This document shows positions 43,907-55,534 of a stretch of 64,000 nt of DNA, piece after piece. The DNA lies in NCBI GenBank assembly GCA_014529385.2, contig CM043964.1, positions 5,735,997 to 5,799,996 of the forward strand. Direction: 5' to 3'. This DNA is from Adiantum capillus-veneris. Lineage: Eukaryota; Streptophyta; Polypodiopsida; Polypodiales; Pteridaceae. Numbering within the stretch: the first letter of the stretch is position 1; each line of letters begins with the position of its first letter. Below the pieces are notes generated by a model that saw nothing but the letters and a program-made list of their open reading frames with translations, searched no databases and was not told where the DNA came from. The translations under genes were made by a program, and so were the position numbers.

Positions 43907-46398
43907 TCAGGTTTTTTCAGGGCAGGGCGTTGTCCTCATTTGCATGTTTTTTGCATGTTCATGCAAGCAAAGGAAAATACGAAGCCCAGGCTTGGCTATG
44001 CGGGCATGGACGCTTAGCAGGCACCGTCGAACCCTCTTGCACCGGTGAGATGCACCCTTATCGAGGGGAGTGAGTAGAGGCAATGAAGGAAAAAACGAGC
44101 ACGCTTGGGCTCGGCACGTGCACGTGGGGGTGCTGAGCAAAAAATGTCATAGAGGCCGACGCAGTGGAGCAACAGAGCGTTCGACCTCTCTCTCTCCGTC
44201 TTTTTCATCATCGGTGCCTCTGCCGCCATAGCTTGTCTTTGTTTTTTTTTTGCCTTCCCATATTGGGCCGCCCACAGCCTTAGGGCATACCAAAATTAAG
44301 TCTTAGGGCAAGTGCCCATGGGAGTTAGGGCAGTGGCTGCAGCCTTCAAGAATATTCGACCATCATCGGCAAGCCTTGGAAAATTCCGCATGCAAAGGGG
44401 CATCAACATGATTCAACATTATTCGATGACCATAGGTAATGGATATGGGCCAAGACAGGGTATCCACGAAGGGCTCATGGTTGCATGACCAAGTGCAGCA
44501 TGAACTTTGATGACCTCAACAATATCGGGTAGGTAGGCGGGATTTAGAATCAAGAATTCAAAGGCAAAATCTCCAAGCACTCAAGGCGAAGATCCAATGT
44601 GTTGTACACAACTTCAAGACCATGTGAAGGCACGGACTTGGTCTTGGCTCTATTTGCAGTGACAACATCTTGCAGATGTGTCGAGAAAGTTCCCACTATA
44701 CATAATCATGCAGCGCGTCGGATGTTGCTAACAAGGACATCCGGAATATGATGACATGGTTTCACCGCTCCAAGAGGGCTTGTCAGCATTGGTAAGCGAG
44801 TTTACTTTCACATTTTCCATTCTCACTTCATTGAATTTTGCAGATCTCTTTAAGTTCGATGCATACATTGGGCTTTTCAATCATCGAGCCACTCAATCAT
44901 GTTCGGCATGTGAATGTTTTTCATGCATAGGATATGCTATGTTAAACAACTATGAGCATAGTCGTTGGCCAAATGACTTCTACCATTAACGGTCTGCAGT
45001 TATGGTAAATTTTCACTTTTGGGTTGGAATTTTTTCTCGGACATCATTACGCGGCAATGTTAGATCCTAAGGTTCAAGCAAGGCCTGTGAAATGTTGGTA
45101 TAGGCAAGGCTTGTGAATGTGATCCAACGCATTTTCTAACGTAATTGGCAGTGACTGCATTCCAAGTGGCAATGTGCAACTCAGGATTACTTTTCCTTTA
45201 CCTGTCTCGTGTATGACAATGTTGTGATAGACATCACGGGAGCAAGGCTCCATCTACAAATCCATAGGATAAAAAATCAAGCCCAGCAAGTATCAGGTAC
45301 ATCTGTTGCAAGTATTTTTTGTTTTTCAATACAATGTACAATTTAACAAGGTCAATTATCTGTGAATGATCGACACGATCGACTTTCTTTTGCTATGAAA
45401 TCTGTTTGTTAGTATAAATATTCTTTGACTATGAGCTTTCGGGAACTCCATAAGTTGTTAAGGGAAGCAAGGCTTCCAATTCGACATCTTGCATTGAGAT
45501 TTTTCCGTGTGGCCTATGCAATGAGCATAAAACCTTGGAGGACTGTGTAAGTTTGTCAGTGTGTTATTTCATTACATGCAAAGAGGGTGTAGATAATATA
45601 CACGACAACTCTCTCTCGCACAACAGTTATGGCTATGAGCCATCTTCTCGCGAGTTTTTCCTTAAGAATTTCCAGCCAACTGGTTATAGCAGGATGACCA
45701 AGTTCGACAATTTTAAGTTTTGTTTGTTTTTCCATGTTTTCACATTTATTTTGGAAAATACTGTATGTTGTACAAAGCAAAGTGCTTTGACAGTTTCACG
45801 TGAAGCAAGGCTTCTAACGTGTACACTGATACAACCCATTGACTTCAAATCTAGGGCACTGGTATATACGTTTTTAGAGCTGGTAAAATACGGATATCTA
45901 CTCCCATTTTATGTGTGGCAACATCCAGTTAGGATTTCTCCCTCGCAGTACAGGCTATTGTGCAAGGCACTTTTGTTTTGGCTCTCACGTTTGCGGCCAT
46001 CACTCTCGGCAAGGGCTTACAACTTTGCATGCAAGGCATGCTAGCTAGGTGGATTCAATTCTACTGCCTCTTGAAATACGCTTCTGCTATAACACCAGAC
46101 ACTTTGTCAAGGACAAGATAAGTTCTGGATTGTTTCACATAATTTTGGTTTTTAAGAATCTTTTGATAAATGTTTTGCTTGTGAGTCAGCCTGAGCCAAG
46201 GTGCTCTACCTCTCACGTAGAAATTGGGCAAGATGCCATCCAAATTAGTCTTCAGCGGTTCGTCATCAATTGACCCCTAATTGCCATGAGGGCTATGAGC
46301 CACACATACAGGCTAAGAGTCATTGTTAGATCTCGGGTAAGACCCAACTGTTAGCATTCCCTGGGTGATTGTTCTTAAGATCGAACATATCTACCTAG
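43907..46398 (+). other. Element N interior, left of S, untranslatable
   Basis: By position this should be gag to RT. No frame shows a recognised motif. The longest open stretch (45535-46044, 169 codons) has no domain and contains many Cys, Phe and Leu; probably chance. The word GCAAGGCTT recurs about every few hundred bases. Nothing else supported. Confidence 0.4.
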
Positions 46399-47461
46399 TG
46401 ATAGCCGTTTTTTCGGCTCTTTGTAATTGCCACAGTGAGTTACCTCACCCTACAAAAATCACCCAAACACTGTGGCTATCCCTACCATTTCACTGTACAT
46501 AGGCGTGCGTGAGTCACGGGACTTTTCCCATATCTTCTTAAAAACCCTTAGCTAGCTAGTCACTGTGCTAGGTGAGCCAAAATAAAATAAAATAATAATA
46601 ATAAAAAAAGTATATTATGGCCTCTTTGTGTGTAAATATTTCATTGTATATATGGCCTAAATATAGGGATTTTTTATAATTATTTTGATATTTTATTTAA
46701 ATATTTCTACTTAGGTGTGTGTTTTATTAAACCTATGTACACCTTCTTTCATCCTCTTACACCATAATTATATATTTTGCCAATATGTAAATACTCTAAC
46801 CTCATATTTTTCCTTTATACTAATCACTCCCACATTTTCACCCTCACCCTCGTGAAAACAAAAAATTGATTTCTACTCATTGGTTACTTTTATTATATTA
46901 TTTACTTGCATATCTTTTCCTCTTTCACCCAAAATAATTCAAGGAGGGACCATATCATATGATTCCAATATCTTTCCATATCCATAACTCCTCCATATTT
47001 TTATTATTATTTTTACTCATTATTCTAACACCATGTGCTCATTGAGCTAAAGTCCATGGATAGTCCATACACTAGTCCCACCATGTATGTATTTCTTATT
47101 TCACCAATAATCCTCCTCCATGCATGGGTCAAGGGCAACTTGAATGCTTTGTATTATAATATGACAAAGGAGGGGCTCACTCTTGGATGCATTGTACAAA
47201 TTCAACAAAGGAGGGGGCCACATAAAGACTTTTGCAGGCATAAAAAATAGGCTTTTTGGTGAGAATTTTGGCACCTATCTCCACTCCGAATTTGGAGCGG
47301 TGGTCAAAAGAGAAAACGTAGCCCACGCTCTGAATAATCACCTCAAATTTTTTCATGATTTTTGGAGCTACCACCGGTGAGCTATGATTTTTTGAGTGGA
47401 CCCCAGTCTGTCCACTTTTCTCACAAGTAGCCCATAGTCTTCTCTCACCTCTTTCCACACT

Positions 47462-47494
<33 letters not shown>

Positions 47495-48700
47495 TTTTCT
47501 CAATTCCTCACTCAAACCTGCACCTTCAATGGTTTCTCTCACCTTCCTCACCATTAACCTCCCCACTTACTCCCATAGCTCTCATATGAGCTCTCCATGT
47601 ACATACACCATCTCTATGTCTCTCTCTATTATCTCCAAAGTACAATTCCATCTTACCCCTTATATATATACATAAATTCAGCATGTGTACCATGCTTAAC
47701 CTCTGCCAATCAAAAGATCTCATCAACGGAATTACCATTTTCATCACGATGATCAACCTTGGCGGCGGTGGCATAAAGAAGAGAAGACGAAGAAGAAGAT
47801 CGATAGTCATTTTGAGAACCTACACAAGTAAGTCCAAAACTTCTTCAAGCTTTACCATCACAAGGATTTTCTCACTTCATTCAACCATCTTACTTCAACC
47901 ATCCACCTCATTCTACCCATTGTAAATGTAACATTAACTTTCTAGTGATTACTAACACTAACCACTAACATACTAACACAAACTAGCCATTGACCTAACC
48001 ATAAAAGACACCTCACCTCAAGACATGTGTATAGTAACTCTCTCTCTCTCTCTCTCTCTCCTTACTTACTTTCACCTTATCTACCATCAATAATGCTCTC
48101 TTTTGAGCCCACACCCATGACTCAAGCAGACAAAGAAGGCCCGCAATGTTTTGATATTCAAAAAAATCATAATCTTGATTTGTTAGCTTGTAAATTAGGA
48201 TTTCTAATAATCTTAATGAGGGGTCTCCAACCTATAAATAGGCCCCTCTCCTTCTTGTAAAACAACCTCCAACATCTCACATAGCACCCCAACACTCTAT
48301 GCGTGAGGAGAGACTTAGGTGTAGCAACCACTTGTGAGCTTCACTCTTGGTGTGAGAGAAGCCTTCAAGCTACACATTGCAAGTGAGAGAGCGCGAGTTC
48401 CACAAATCTCAAAACCACTATTGTATATGCTCCTTCATCATCAATAAATTGAGGTTTGGTGCATCAAAGGCGTGATTCGACGTTCAAATCTTCGTCCTTC
48501 CATTTGTGCAATACGGTTTGGTGAATTCAAGGTGACACGTGTATTTTGAGTTTTTATCGATTGATCTTGATTTTAGAGAGTGTTTTAGTGTGTTTTTCAT
48601 TGCCAGTTTTTTGTCCATTGTAAGAGGGTATTGTGGTGAGAGGTCTCCCACACCCTAAGACAGTGTGTGTGTGTGTTTTGGCAATGTTTAGCAATCACTA
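46399..48700 (+). repeat. Element S, copy 2, inside N
   Basis: Starts TGATAGCCGTTTTTT as at 22046 and follows copy 1 to the TATA box CTATAAATAG (48232-48241) and beyond. It carries (AC)14 at about 47466-47493 and (CT)n at about 48040-48061. The right end is not resolved; it lies somewhere between about 48650 and 49200. No coding. Confidence 0.6.
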
Positions 48701-50705
48701 AGCATTGAGTGAGTTTTGTACAAGTTCTACGATAGCATCATAACGAACCATCTCCATTTGCAAGTCACAAATAAGGTATTACGCAAGATCCTTTCCTCTC
48801 TCTCTTCCCTTTGCTCTAGCTCTCTCTGGTCCAGTTTGTGTGTGTCTTGGTGTGAGGTTGTTTGTGTGTGTTGTGTGGTGCATCTTCTTGGTTGTGCCAA
48901 AATCTCTCTTGCGTCCTAGTTCGCATACCATAACTAGGTGGTGCCCCTATCTTGTTTGGGTTTGGCTGTGGGTTTGTTGTTGTGTTGTGCTTGTGGTTGC
49001 CCCAGCCCCAATTGAGCAGCACGGGAGCCTTGAGGGGTGTTTAGAGGTCGCCTCTCTTGTTGCCCGCCCCGGACCGCCTCACTAGTGGAGTACACATCGA
49101 CGTTAATGGACAAGCAAGAGTCTTTTCATTACGGATGTTTAGGGTGTCATTTTTGCACTACATGTTTTTAGTGCGACGCTCGCGTTGATTTTTTAATAAC
49201 CATAAACTCACATCAGCTGATCTCTTTCATGGAGTCTAGATGCAGCAAACCATTGTGACAGCATGGCTGTCTATAAGAGCTAGGCATTTCACTTGTATTG
49301 ATATCCTGCTCTCTCTATAGCACAACGAGTGTCTATGGAAGCACAGTATTGGGGTAAGACCCATCGGGTGTTTACTCAATCATCCCATAGGCATTGAGGA
49401 TAACAATTTGATCTATTCCCGTTATACTTTTAATGAAATAATTTCGCAATCTACCACGTGGTAGCGAACAAATTCAACTTTTCAAGTTGATTCCTCTCAT
49501 TCGGTACAAGGTTGACTATGTTGGTTACCGTTATCTGCTAGTTGAGCAGCTTCTACAAAGGGTCTTACCAAGGGGTTTGACTATGTAGCTTATAACCAAC
49601 GGGTTTGGATTGCGAAGGCAACACCCAGGGTTTCCAGTGCAATGTTGCTTGGTTTTTTCATAGGTGGACGCCGTGCTCCTCTGCATTAGAATACGGTTAA
49701 GTGAACATTAAGTTCACATCTCCAGGTACGCATCTATTGATTTGGTGTTATTCCATTTTTTAGTATGCTTTGCTTGGTTTTTTTCAAGTCATATAAATAC
49801 GCTTGAATGTTTCAGAGCCATGCCAAGGGCATGTTGGAACAAAGTATTTTGAGCCGTAGTGTCCACTATACTTTATGCTGTTCCAAACCCACTTGTCAAG
49901 GTCAATTTGGCACATGTTTTCAAATGGGATACAACATGGTCTAGCAAATCAAGGAGTTCGGTTTAGCCATTGTGGAGCAATGATAATGAGGGTCCCTCTC
50001 ACTCCCGTTGTAGAGTGTTTGTAGTTACCTCCATGCACAAGTACCTCTTGTACTTGAAGGATGTTCTTTTTTCAGACATTCTTACATGAGACATATTCCA
50101 CATGTGGAGAATCTAAGTCTCTGGGACTGGCACTGGCACCCCCTATTTCAAGTATGTGTCACGACAAAGTCCCTAGGTGCTGGTCAAACCTATTTTGTAG
50201 ACCGTTTTCAGCACGACGTATCAGGAGCAATTTCGATGGCCAGAAATTGTCGAATACTTAAACTGACTTGTTAAGGTACGAGTACTGATAAACAACATTA
50301 CAGATGGTTGTTTATACATATAGCAAGGTTATGAGTTGTTAATGAAAAGTTTCATTGTTTGTCCCTAGAAGAGATTATCGTTTCACCTTCTATTATGATT
50401 CAAACATTTCAGCAAGGCTTGCAAATGATTGCAGCAGAACTTATTTAGTTTCTTTTCAAGACTATTTATAGTTCTCTTTAATGTGTGCTAAGAGCATCAC
50501 ATTCGTCAAAAGTATTGGCAAGGATAATCATGGATATACAGGTTTGGATCTGGTTTTTGCTAAATGCATGCACACTAGGTGTTATGGGCCCTAGTGTTTA
50601 GTAAAGGTTGATTTGGAATGGCATGCATATTCATCAAGTTGTTGCTTATGAATCATTTTGCACTCTATGTGCAATATCTCTACGAGATTACTTTTGCGTC
50701 TACCA
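48701..50705 (+). other. Element N interior or S end, no readable gene
   Basis: T/G-rich. No motif recognised on either strand; several short open stretches, all unsupported. Probably decayed pol of N from about 49200 onward. Confidence 0.35.
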
Positions 50706-51474
50706 ATCACCAATAGAGGTCATGGCTCGATTTGGGTGCTTGTGGATTCTTCAAGTTAACCACGATGATTATTCAGGACATTGTTGATTCCTCAGCAATA
50801 TTGTACGATATTGTGATTCCTGTTTATTACTAGTCATCTGGGATGACTGTCTGTAAACCATGGGGGAAACACACCTCAATACTATCAGTTATCCAAGGGG
50901 ATAGGCAGATTACAAAGTGTAATCTTGTGCTAAAAGATATGCAAAGTATATTAGCACCAAGAAATCCAATTAAAAATCATTTATTGCTCTACTTGGAGTT
51001 TGCTTACCATAAGTTAAAGCATGTTAACGACTAGGCATCATCTTTTCATGTATAAGTCAGATCCTCAATCATGAACACTAACAATGGTGGGGTTGTTTAT
51101 TGATGAAATTTGAGACCAAGCCAAGGATTTAAACTTGGCCGCCGATGAGTTACGTCAACAAGTTACTTTCAAGGAAAGTGAAAAAAGGTACTCTTTGGGT
51201 ACATCTTAGTTGTGAGTACTCATTTAGCTACTCAAGTGAGTTCTACATGGCGTTTACATGCTATATTATTTATACGACCTTTACACCAAGATGTTTGCAA
51301 TAGGACAACAATATGGAAAATCAAGATGTTACTCTTGGTTTCATTGAACCTCCTACTGAACCGTGTTTTGGTCATGCAAACAGCTCCATCCCTGTAGGAT
51401 GCCCATGTGGAAAACATTAGTGCATCATCACTCTTGTTTTCGAGGACGAAAAAACTTCTCCAAGGGGGGAGTAA
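50706..51474 (+). pseudogene. pol: Element N integrase and C-terminal remnants
   Basis: Alignable by eye to the C integrase: HGSIWVLVDSSS (C: HDAIWVIVDRLT), then DRQITKCNLVLKDMQSIL ([19 protein letters not shown], catalytic E now K), LYLEFAYHKLKHV ([12 protein letters not shown]), DEIxDQAKD (C: EKIQQAKD), ADELRQQVTFKES ([14 protein letters not shown]) and FEDEKTSPRGE then TAA. Stops and deletions throughout. The final TAA (51472-51474) touches the LTR. Confidence 0.7.
51460..51474 (+). other. Element N polypurine tract
   Basis: CCAAGGGGGGAGTAA directly before the LTR; overlaps the last codons and stop of Pol, as in C. Confidence 0.8.
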
Positions 51475-51617
51475 TGTCATGCCAAGGGCAATGCCCGGTG
51501 GTCAAGGACCAGGCCCAAGGGGCCGACTGCTAGTGTGGATAGGGAATGAGGCCCAAGGGGCTATTGAATGGGTGGTTGGGAGGTTCATTCTCACGCAGTT
51601 CCCCAAGGGGATTTACA
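51475..51617 (+). repeat. Element N 3' LTR
   Basis: 143 bp partner of 43749-43891, followed by TGAAA (51618-51622). Confidence 0.92.
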
Positions 51618-51622
51618 TGAAA

Positions 51623-51762
51623 GCAGCCATATCTACAAGGCCATGATCTCCTAGATCATCGTCATCATGCATATTATTATCAACCGCACCCGTGGTGCCC
51701 TGATTTTGATCTACGTGCTCAAACTGAAATGTGTGTGTAGGTGGGATATCCTCACTAGCCAT
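51623..51762 (-). pseudogene. gag: Chromovirus C Gag, N-terminal exon-like piece cut off by N
   Basis: - strand ATG at 51760-51762 opens MASEDIPPTHTFQFEHVDQN, continues acidic (MHDDDDLGDHG) and reaches MAAF at the N insertion. The frame continues at 43743. First ATG after a non-coding leader, hence chosen as start. Confidence 0.85.
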
Positions 51763-51980
51763 GGTAAACACACACTAATGTAAAGAGAGAAGAAAAAACA
51801 TCAACTTGTACCTTGTGAAATTAAAGTCATTGTGTTTTGTGTACTCCGTGATTTGCATTGCATGCAAATCTCGCCTTGCAAGAATTGTAGCGCTTCACGT
51901 GTCGTTCGTCGTAAGACCACCTTTGTTGATTCTTCAACAAAAACTCGTGGTGTTTGTGAAGGATTTTTTTCACTTTGAAG
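51763..51980 (-). other. Chromovirus C leader remnant
   Basis: Non-coding DNA upstream of C gag on the - strand; no match to the C LTR and no primer site found. Truncated where E integrase begins. Confidence 0.45.
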
Positions 51981-52280
51981 CTACCTCCTTGAGGAAAAAA
52001 TAATTTGACGCAGTCTGAAACCATTGACCAGTACAGAAATTACCTCCCCCCACAAATCCGCCAGATAAAAAGAGATGGCCCCGCATGCTTCAAAGATCCA
52101 GAATGGTCTTGACCACCATAATTTAAGCTTCCCAGGCATCTTCCCAAGGCAGGAATTAAAGACAAGAACCAACTATCCCTGGACAAATTGCCGTGCTTTC
52201 GGGAGATCCAGCCATTTTTTCCGCCTGGACTACAAATCCTGTAGCACCGCAAAGCTATGCAACCGCTCTTTGTCTAGTTC
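51981..52280 (-). pseudogene. pol: Element E integrase C-terminal domain
   Basis: - strand, several stops: LVLVFNSCLGKMPGKLKLWW then SRPFWIFEACGAISFYLADL. The G-P-F motif is now R-P-F. Ends VNGFRLRQIIFSSRR at 51981. Confidence 0.75.
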
Positions 52281-53000
52281 CTATAAAACATCCAAACGAT
52301 AAATAACAGAATCTTCTGGAAGAAGGAGATCCGCAATCAGCATCCGTAGACTGGGAATCACATGCTCCACTGGAGTGATTGCCTCCATGCCGAATGCCAA
52401 CTTGAAAGGAGTCAATCCTGTTGCCACTTTATAAGCTGTCAGATAGGCCCATAAGGCGGAAGGAAGTTTCACATCCCAATCTGTTCTATCCATACTCACT
52501 AACTTTGTTAATATCCGAATCAATTGCTTATTAGTTGATTTTGCTTGCCCATTCGCCTGAGGATAATATGGAGAAGATTTCCTGTGCAATACAAAATAAA
52601 ACCATAGCATTCTCTCCATCACCTTATTCAAAAAATGACTTCCCCGATCACTAGCCAACTCAATAGGGCAGCCATATCTGGAAAAAATATCCTTGTATAA
52701 GCACCCAGCCATAGAAACTACAGTATTATCTCTCAAGGGCCATGCCTCCACCCATTTGGTAGCGTAATCCGTGGCTGTCAAAATGTACTTATTACCCGTG
52801 TGAGCTGCAATTGGAATTGGTTTAAAAGGTCCAACAAAATCCAATCCCCACTTTTGAAAAGGCTCCAAGGGAAAAACCGGCTGAAAAGGAATTCTGGACC
52901 TTTTTAGTAGGTTTCCCCATCCGCTGACACACATCACACTGTTGCACATAATTTCTCACATCCTGAAACAATGTAGGCCACCATAATCCGGATTGGAGAA
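52281..53000 (-). pseudogene. pol: Element E integrase core, catalytic Glu replaced by Lys
   Basis: Frame 52281-52949: KWGLDFVGPFKPIPIAAHTG (D), ELASDRGSHFLNKVM (D), then YYPQANGQAKSTNK. The third catalytic residue, Glu in G1 and other elements (NGQAE), is Lys here, codon at 52539-52541 (a single G to A change). The zinc finger (VHTSIAGGHF ... QQCDVC) is complete but lies in the neighbouring frame 52822-53673; the frame change is near 52900. Confidence 0.88.
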
Positions 53001-53942
53001 CCTTTCGAGCCGTGATTAATGTTGCAAAGTGGCCTCCCGCAATACTAGTATGGACTCCCTCCAAAACCGCTTCCTGTTCTTGTGGTAGTACACATCTGAG
53101 TAATACATCCGTCACCGTACGATAATAGAGCTTCCCCATAATAATCTCAAAATTCCTACTTCTGATAGCCATACATTTCCTCTGATGACTGGACAAGAAA
53201 GAAGGCATTTTGCCACTGTCGAGAAAATGAAACATCGCCTCATACCATGTGCATGGAATGCTAGGGATGACTCTTGCCTGTTGTGGAACTGTTGTATCCT
53301 CTGCAACTACACCTGTTAGAAACAGAGACGCATCCAGAAATTCATCAACTACACCCATCGACGGCTCACTGGAATCTAACCTAGATAGGTAGTCAGCCAC
53401 TGCATGCTGAGCTCCTGGACGATGTATGACCTCAAAATCAAATTCTTGCAGCAAAAGCACCCATCTGTCCAATCTTCCCGTCAAATTCTGTTGACGTACC
53501 AGGTATAAAAGAGCCAAGTGATCCACATGGAAGAAAAAACGTCGGTCCAACAGATAATGCCGGAACTTCTTCACTGAATAAATCATTCCTAAACATTCCC
53601 TTTCGGTTATTGAATAATTCCTTTCTGCGTATGATAATCGTCTCTGCTGGCATAATAGATAGGTCGGAACCATCCTTGACTTTGTTCCTGCATCAACACA
53701 CTACCAATAGCTCGATCCGAAGTATCCACAAACACATGAAAATCCTGACCCCAATTCGAAGGAAGCATAATCGGAGCTTTGGATAGCTGAAGTTTTTATC
53801 TCCGAAAAGCCAGATCACATTCCTGCGTCCATTTAAAATCTATAGCATGCGCTGCCTGAGTAATCGGGATTTCCAAATGTGCGACAAATCTCAAATGCCT
53901 CCCATGCCAACGAGCTTGACCCAAAAAAACCTGAAACTGTTT
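53001..53942 (-). pseudogene. pol: Element E RNase H and integrase zinc finger
   Basis: 53674-53942, broken frames, holds FHVFVDTSDRAIGSVLMQEQ (D). Frame 52822-53673 continues with SYAERNYSITERECLGMIYS (E), FFFHVDHLALLYLVRQQNL (D) and AVADYLSRLDSS, then a linker and the H2C2 finger of integrase. All RNase H carboxylates are present. Confidence 0.85.
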
Positions 53943-54740
53943 CTAGTTCACCGGTGGAGGTGCTTCCATAATTGCGGATATTTTATCCGGATCCACGGAA
54001 ATGCCATCCATGGAAATTATATGCCCCAATAGCCTGCCACTGCGAGCAGCAAATGCACACTTTAAAGGATTCAAACTGAATTTCACCTCTCTGCATTTCA
54101 TAAAACATAACCGTAATTGCTTCAAGTGCTCTAATTGCGCTCCAAAAACACTGAGATCATCCAGAAAAATTCTCATAAAATCCGTGAAATAAGGACTAGA
54201 AATTTGAAACATATCCCTTTGAAAAGTTGAAAGCGCATTCCGCAATCCGAACCACATCACTGTGCATGCAAACACACCCCATGTGGTAATAAAAGTTGTT
54301 TTTGGCTGATCCCGCAATGCCATTCTTATTTGGTTATATCCACTAAACCCATCCAGAAAAGTATACATCTCATGTCCTGCTACATCATCCAAAATGGAAT
54401 CTAGAAATGGAAGAGGAAAAGGATCTGGAACAGTAGCCGCATTCAATTTTCGGTAATCCACACAAATTCGGATTTGCTTGTTTTTCTTTGGTATGACCAC
54501 AATTGGAGAAATCCACTCCGGATTATGAATAGGGGTAATAAAACCCACCTCCAAAAGACGATCAATTTCCATATTAACTTGCTTTGCCACATTTGGATTA
54601 ATCCTATATGAGTGTTGCTTCACTGGCACCGCATCCGGTTTCAAATTTATCATATGCTGATAAAACTTAGGATCCAATCCCTGCATATCCGCATATTCAC
54701 ATGCGAAAACATCCTTAAATTCTGTCAGAAACTTAATCAA
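53943..54740 (-). pseudogene. pol: Element E reverse transcriptase
   Basis: Open over 265 codons: FKDVFACEYADMQGLDPKFY, GFITPIHNPEWISPIVVIPK, IRICVDYRKLNAATVPDPFP, MYTFLDGFSGYNQIRMALRD, catalytic MRIFLDDLSVFG, SGRLLGHIISMDGISVDPDK. The fingers and palm motifs are complete; the frame stops near the thumb at 53943. Confidence 0.9.
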
Positions 54741-55120
54741 ATTGCCTCAGAAACTTGCCTCAAGCTGCTTATTAATGTATATGGGCTGCGACTCCGCTTG
54801 CTCCCCAAGAAAGACCTTCTCCAATTCATCTTCTTTAACCTTGTAATTTTCCCCATCTGTGCTTCAAACGCACGTTCTTGCTGAATAACATCCTCCAATA
54901 ATTCAGGACTTGGCAACGCCTGTTGTTGCTCCCCTATCCCTGCTGGAGTTCCTGAAACCCCCACCGAGTTCCCCTTCGGAATAAGAGAAATATCCGCCAA
55001 ATATAAAGAAACCAAATCCGGGTTAGCTTTCAGAAATTGCTCCTCTTCATTGTCTTCTAATCCTTCCACCATATTTACTATTTTTGCTATCACAGGCCAT
55101 GCTGCATGAACTAGTTGTCT
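54741..55120 (-). pseudogene. Element E protease-RT linker
   Basis: - strand frame 54737-55093 (118 codons), acidic and P/L-rich with ERAFEAQMGKITRLKKMNW; no domain. Joins RT after a frame change. Confidence 0.5.
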
Positions 55121-55534
55121 TCATGTTCCCAACATCACCCGCACTTTCCTTCGACCCTTTTTTATTGTAAGCATATTTGCTTCCCAATTATGCTTTACCC
55201 TCACTTGGCGTAACCAGGGTCTCCCCAAGATAATGTGATAATCCTGATTATGATCCTCAATATTCAAGACTACTAAGGAAATAGCAAAAGATAAGGCCGC
55301 CACATCCAAGACAATGCCTCAAAGTAACCCCACTGGTTGCACTCTTCTTTGATCTGCCATGCGGACTACAAAGGGTGCAGGCTCCCAATCACTGAGTCCA
55401 AAACACTCACAAGCTTCTTGAGTAATAATGTTTACCCCCACTCCTCCATCCAATAGTACCTTGTCAATGTATGTTCCATGGTATCTAATTGAAAGCTCCA
55501 AAATGCGGGTATCCGTGATCCTATTTACCGGCAA
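55121..55534 (-). pseudogene. Element E protease
   Basis: 55319-55534: YIDKVLLDGGVGVNIITQEA, where the catalytic loop is D-G-G instead of D-S/T-G, then FVVRMADQRRVQPVGLL. After a stop at 55316-55318 the second part (55121-55309) has YHIILGRPWLRQVRVKHNWE, the second signature. D-G-G is common in plant gypsy proteases of this branch, so the site may be functional. Confidence 0.78.

Larger units (their letters stand above)
43749..51617 (+). mobile_element. Element N, decayed chromovirus with 143-bp LTRs, nested in C gag
   Basis: Direct LTRs 43749-43891 and 51475-51617 (10 differences in 143) with perfect TG/CA ends and TGAAA duplication. The last coding triplets before the 3' LTR, LVFEDEKTSPRGE then TAA touching the LTR, match the C-terminus of C, so N is a chromovirus of a related family. 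Only weak integrase remains (50706-51474) can be read; the rest is too decayed to translate. It holds element S copy 2. Confidence 0.85.
36837..51980 (-). mobile_element. Chromovirus (Ty3/gypsy) C, interrupted by T and N, 5' end lost
   Basis: On the - strand: gag start at 51762, gag-zinc knuckle-protease-RT-RNase H-integrase-chromodomain, a purine tract and a 123-bp 3' LTR (36837-36959). Two later insertions split it: N at 43749-51617 in gag and T at 38132-40140 in integrase. The host reading frame resumes exactly across both. The 5' LTR is missing; element E abuts at about 51980. Confidence 0.9.

Noticed and set aside
43820-44229. Overlapping open frames on both strands just inside the N 5' LTR
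   Set aside because: Both strands open at once with no motif; GC-rich leader sequence explains it.
45535-46044. 169-codon open frame in element N
   Set aside because: No domain, biased to Cys/Phe/Leu, no conserved partner; openness is compatible with chance in decayed DNA.
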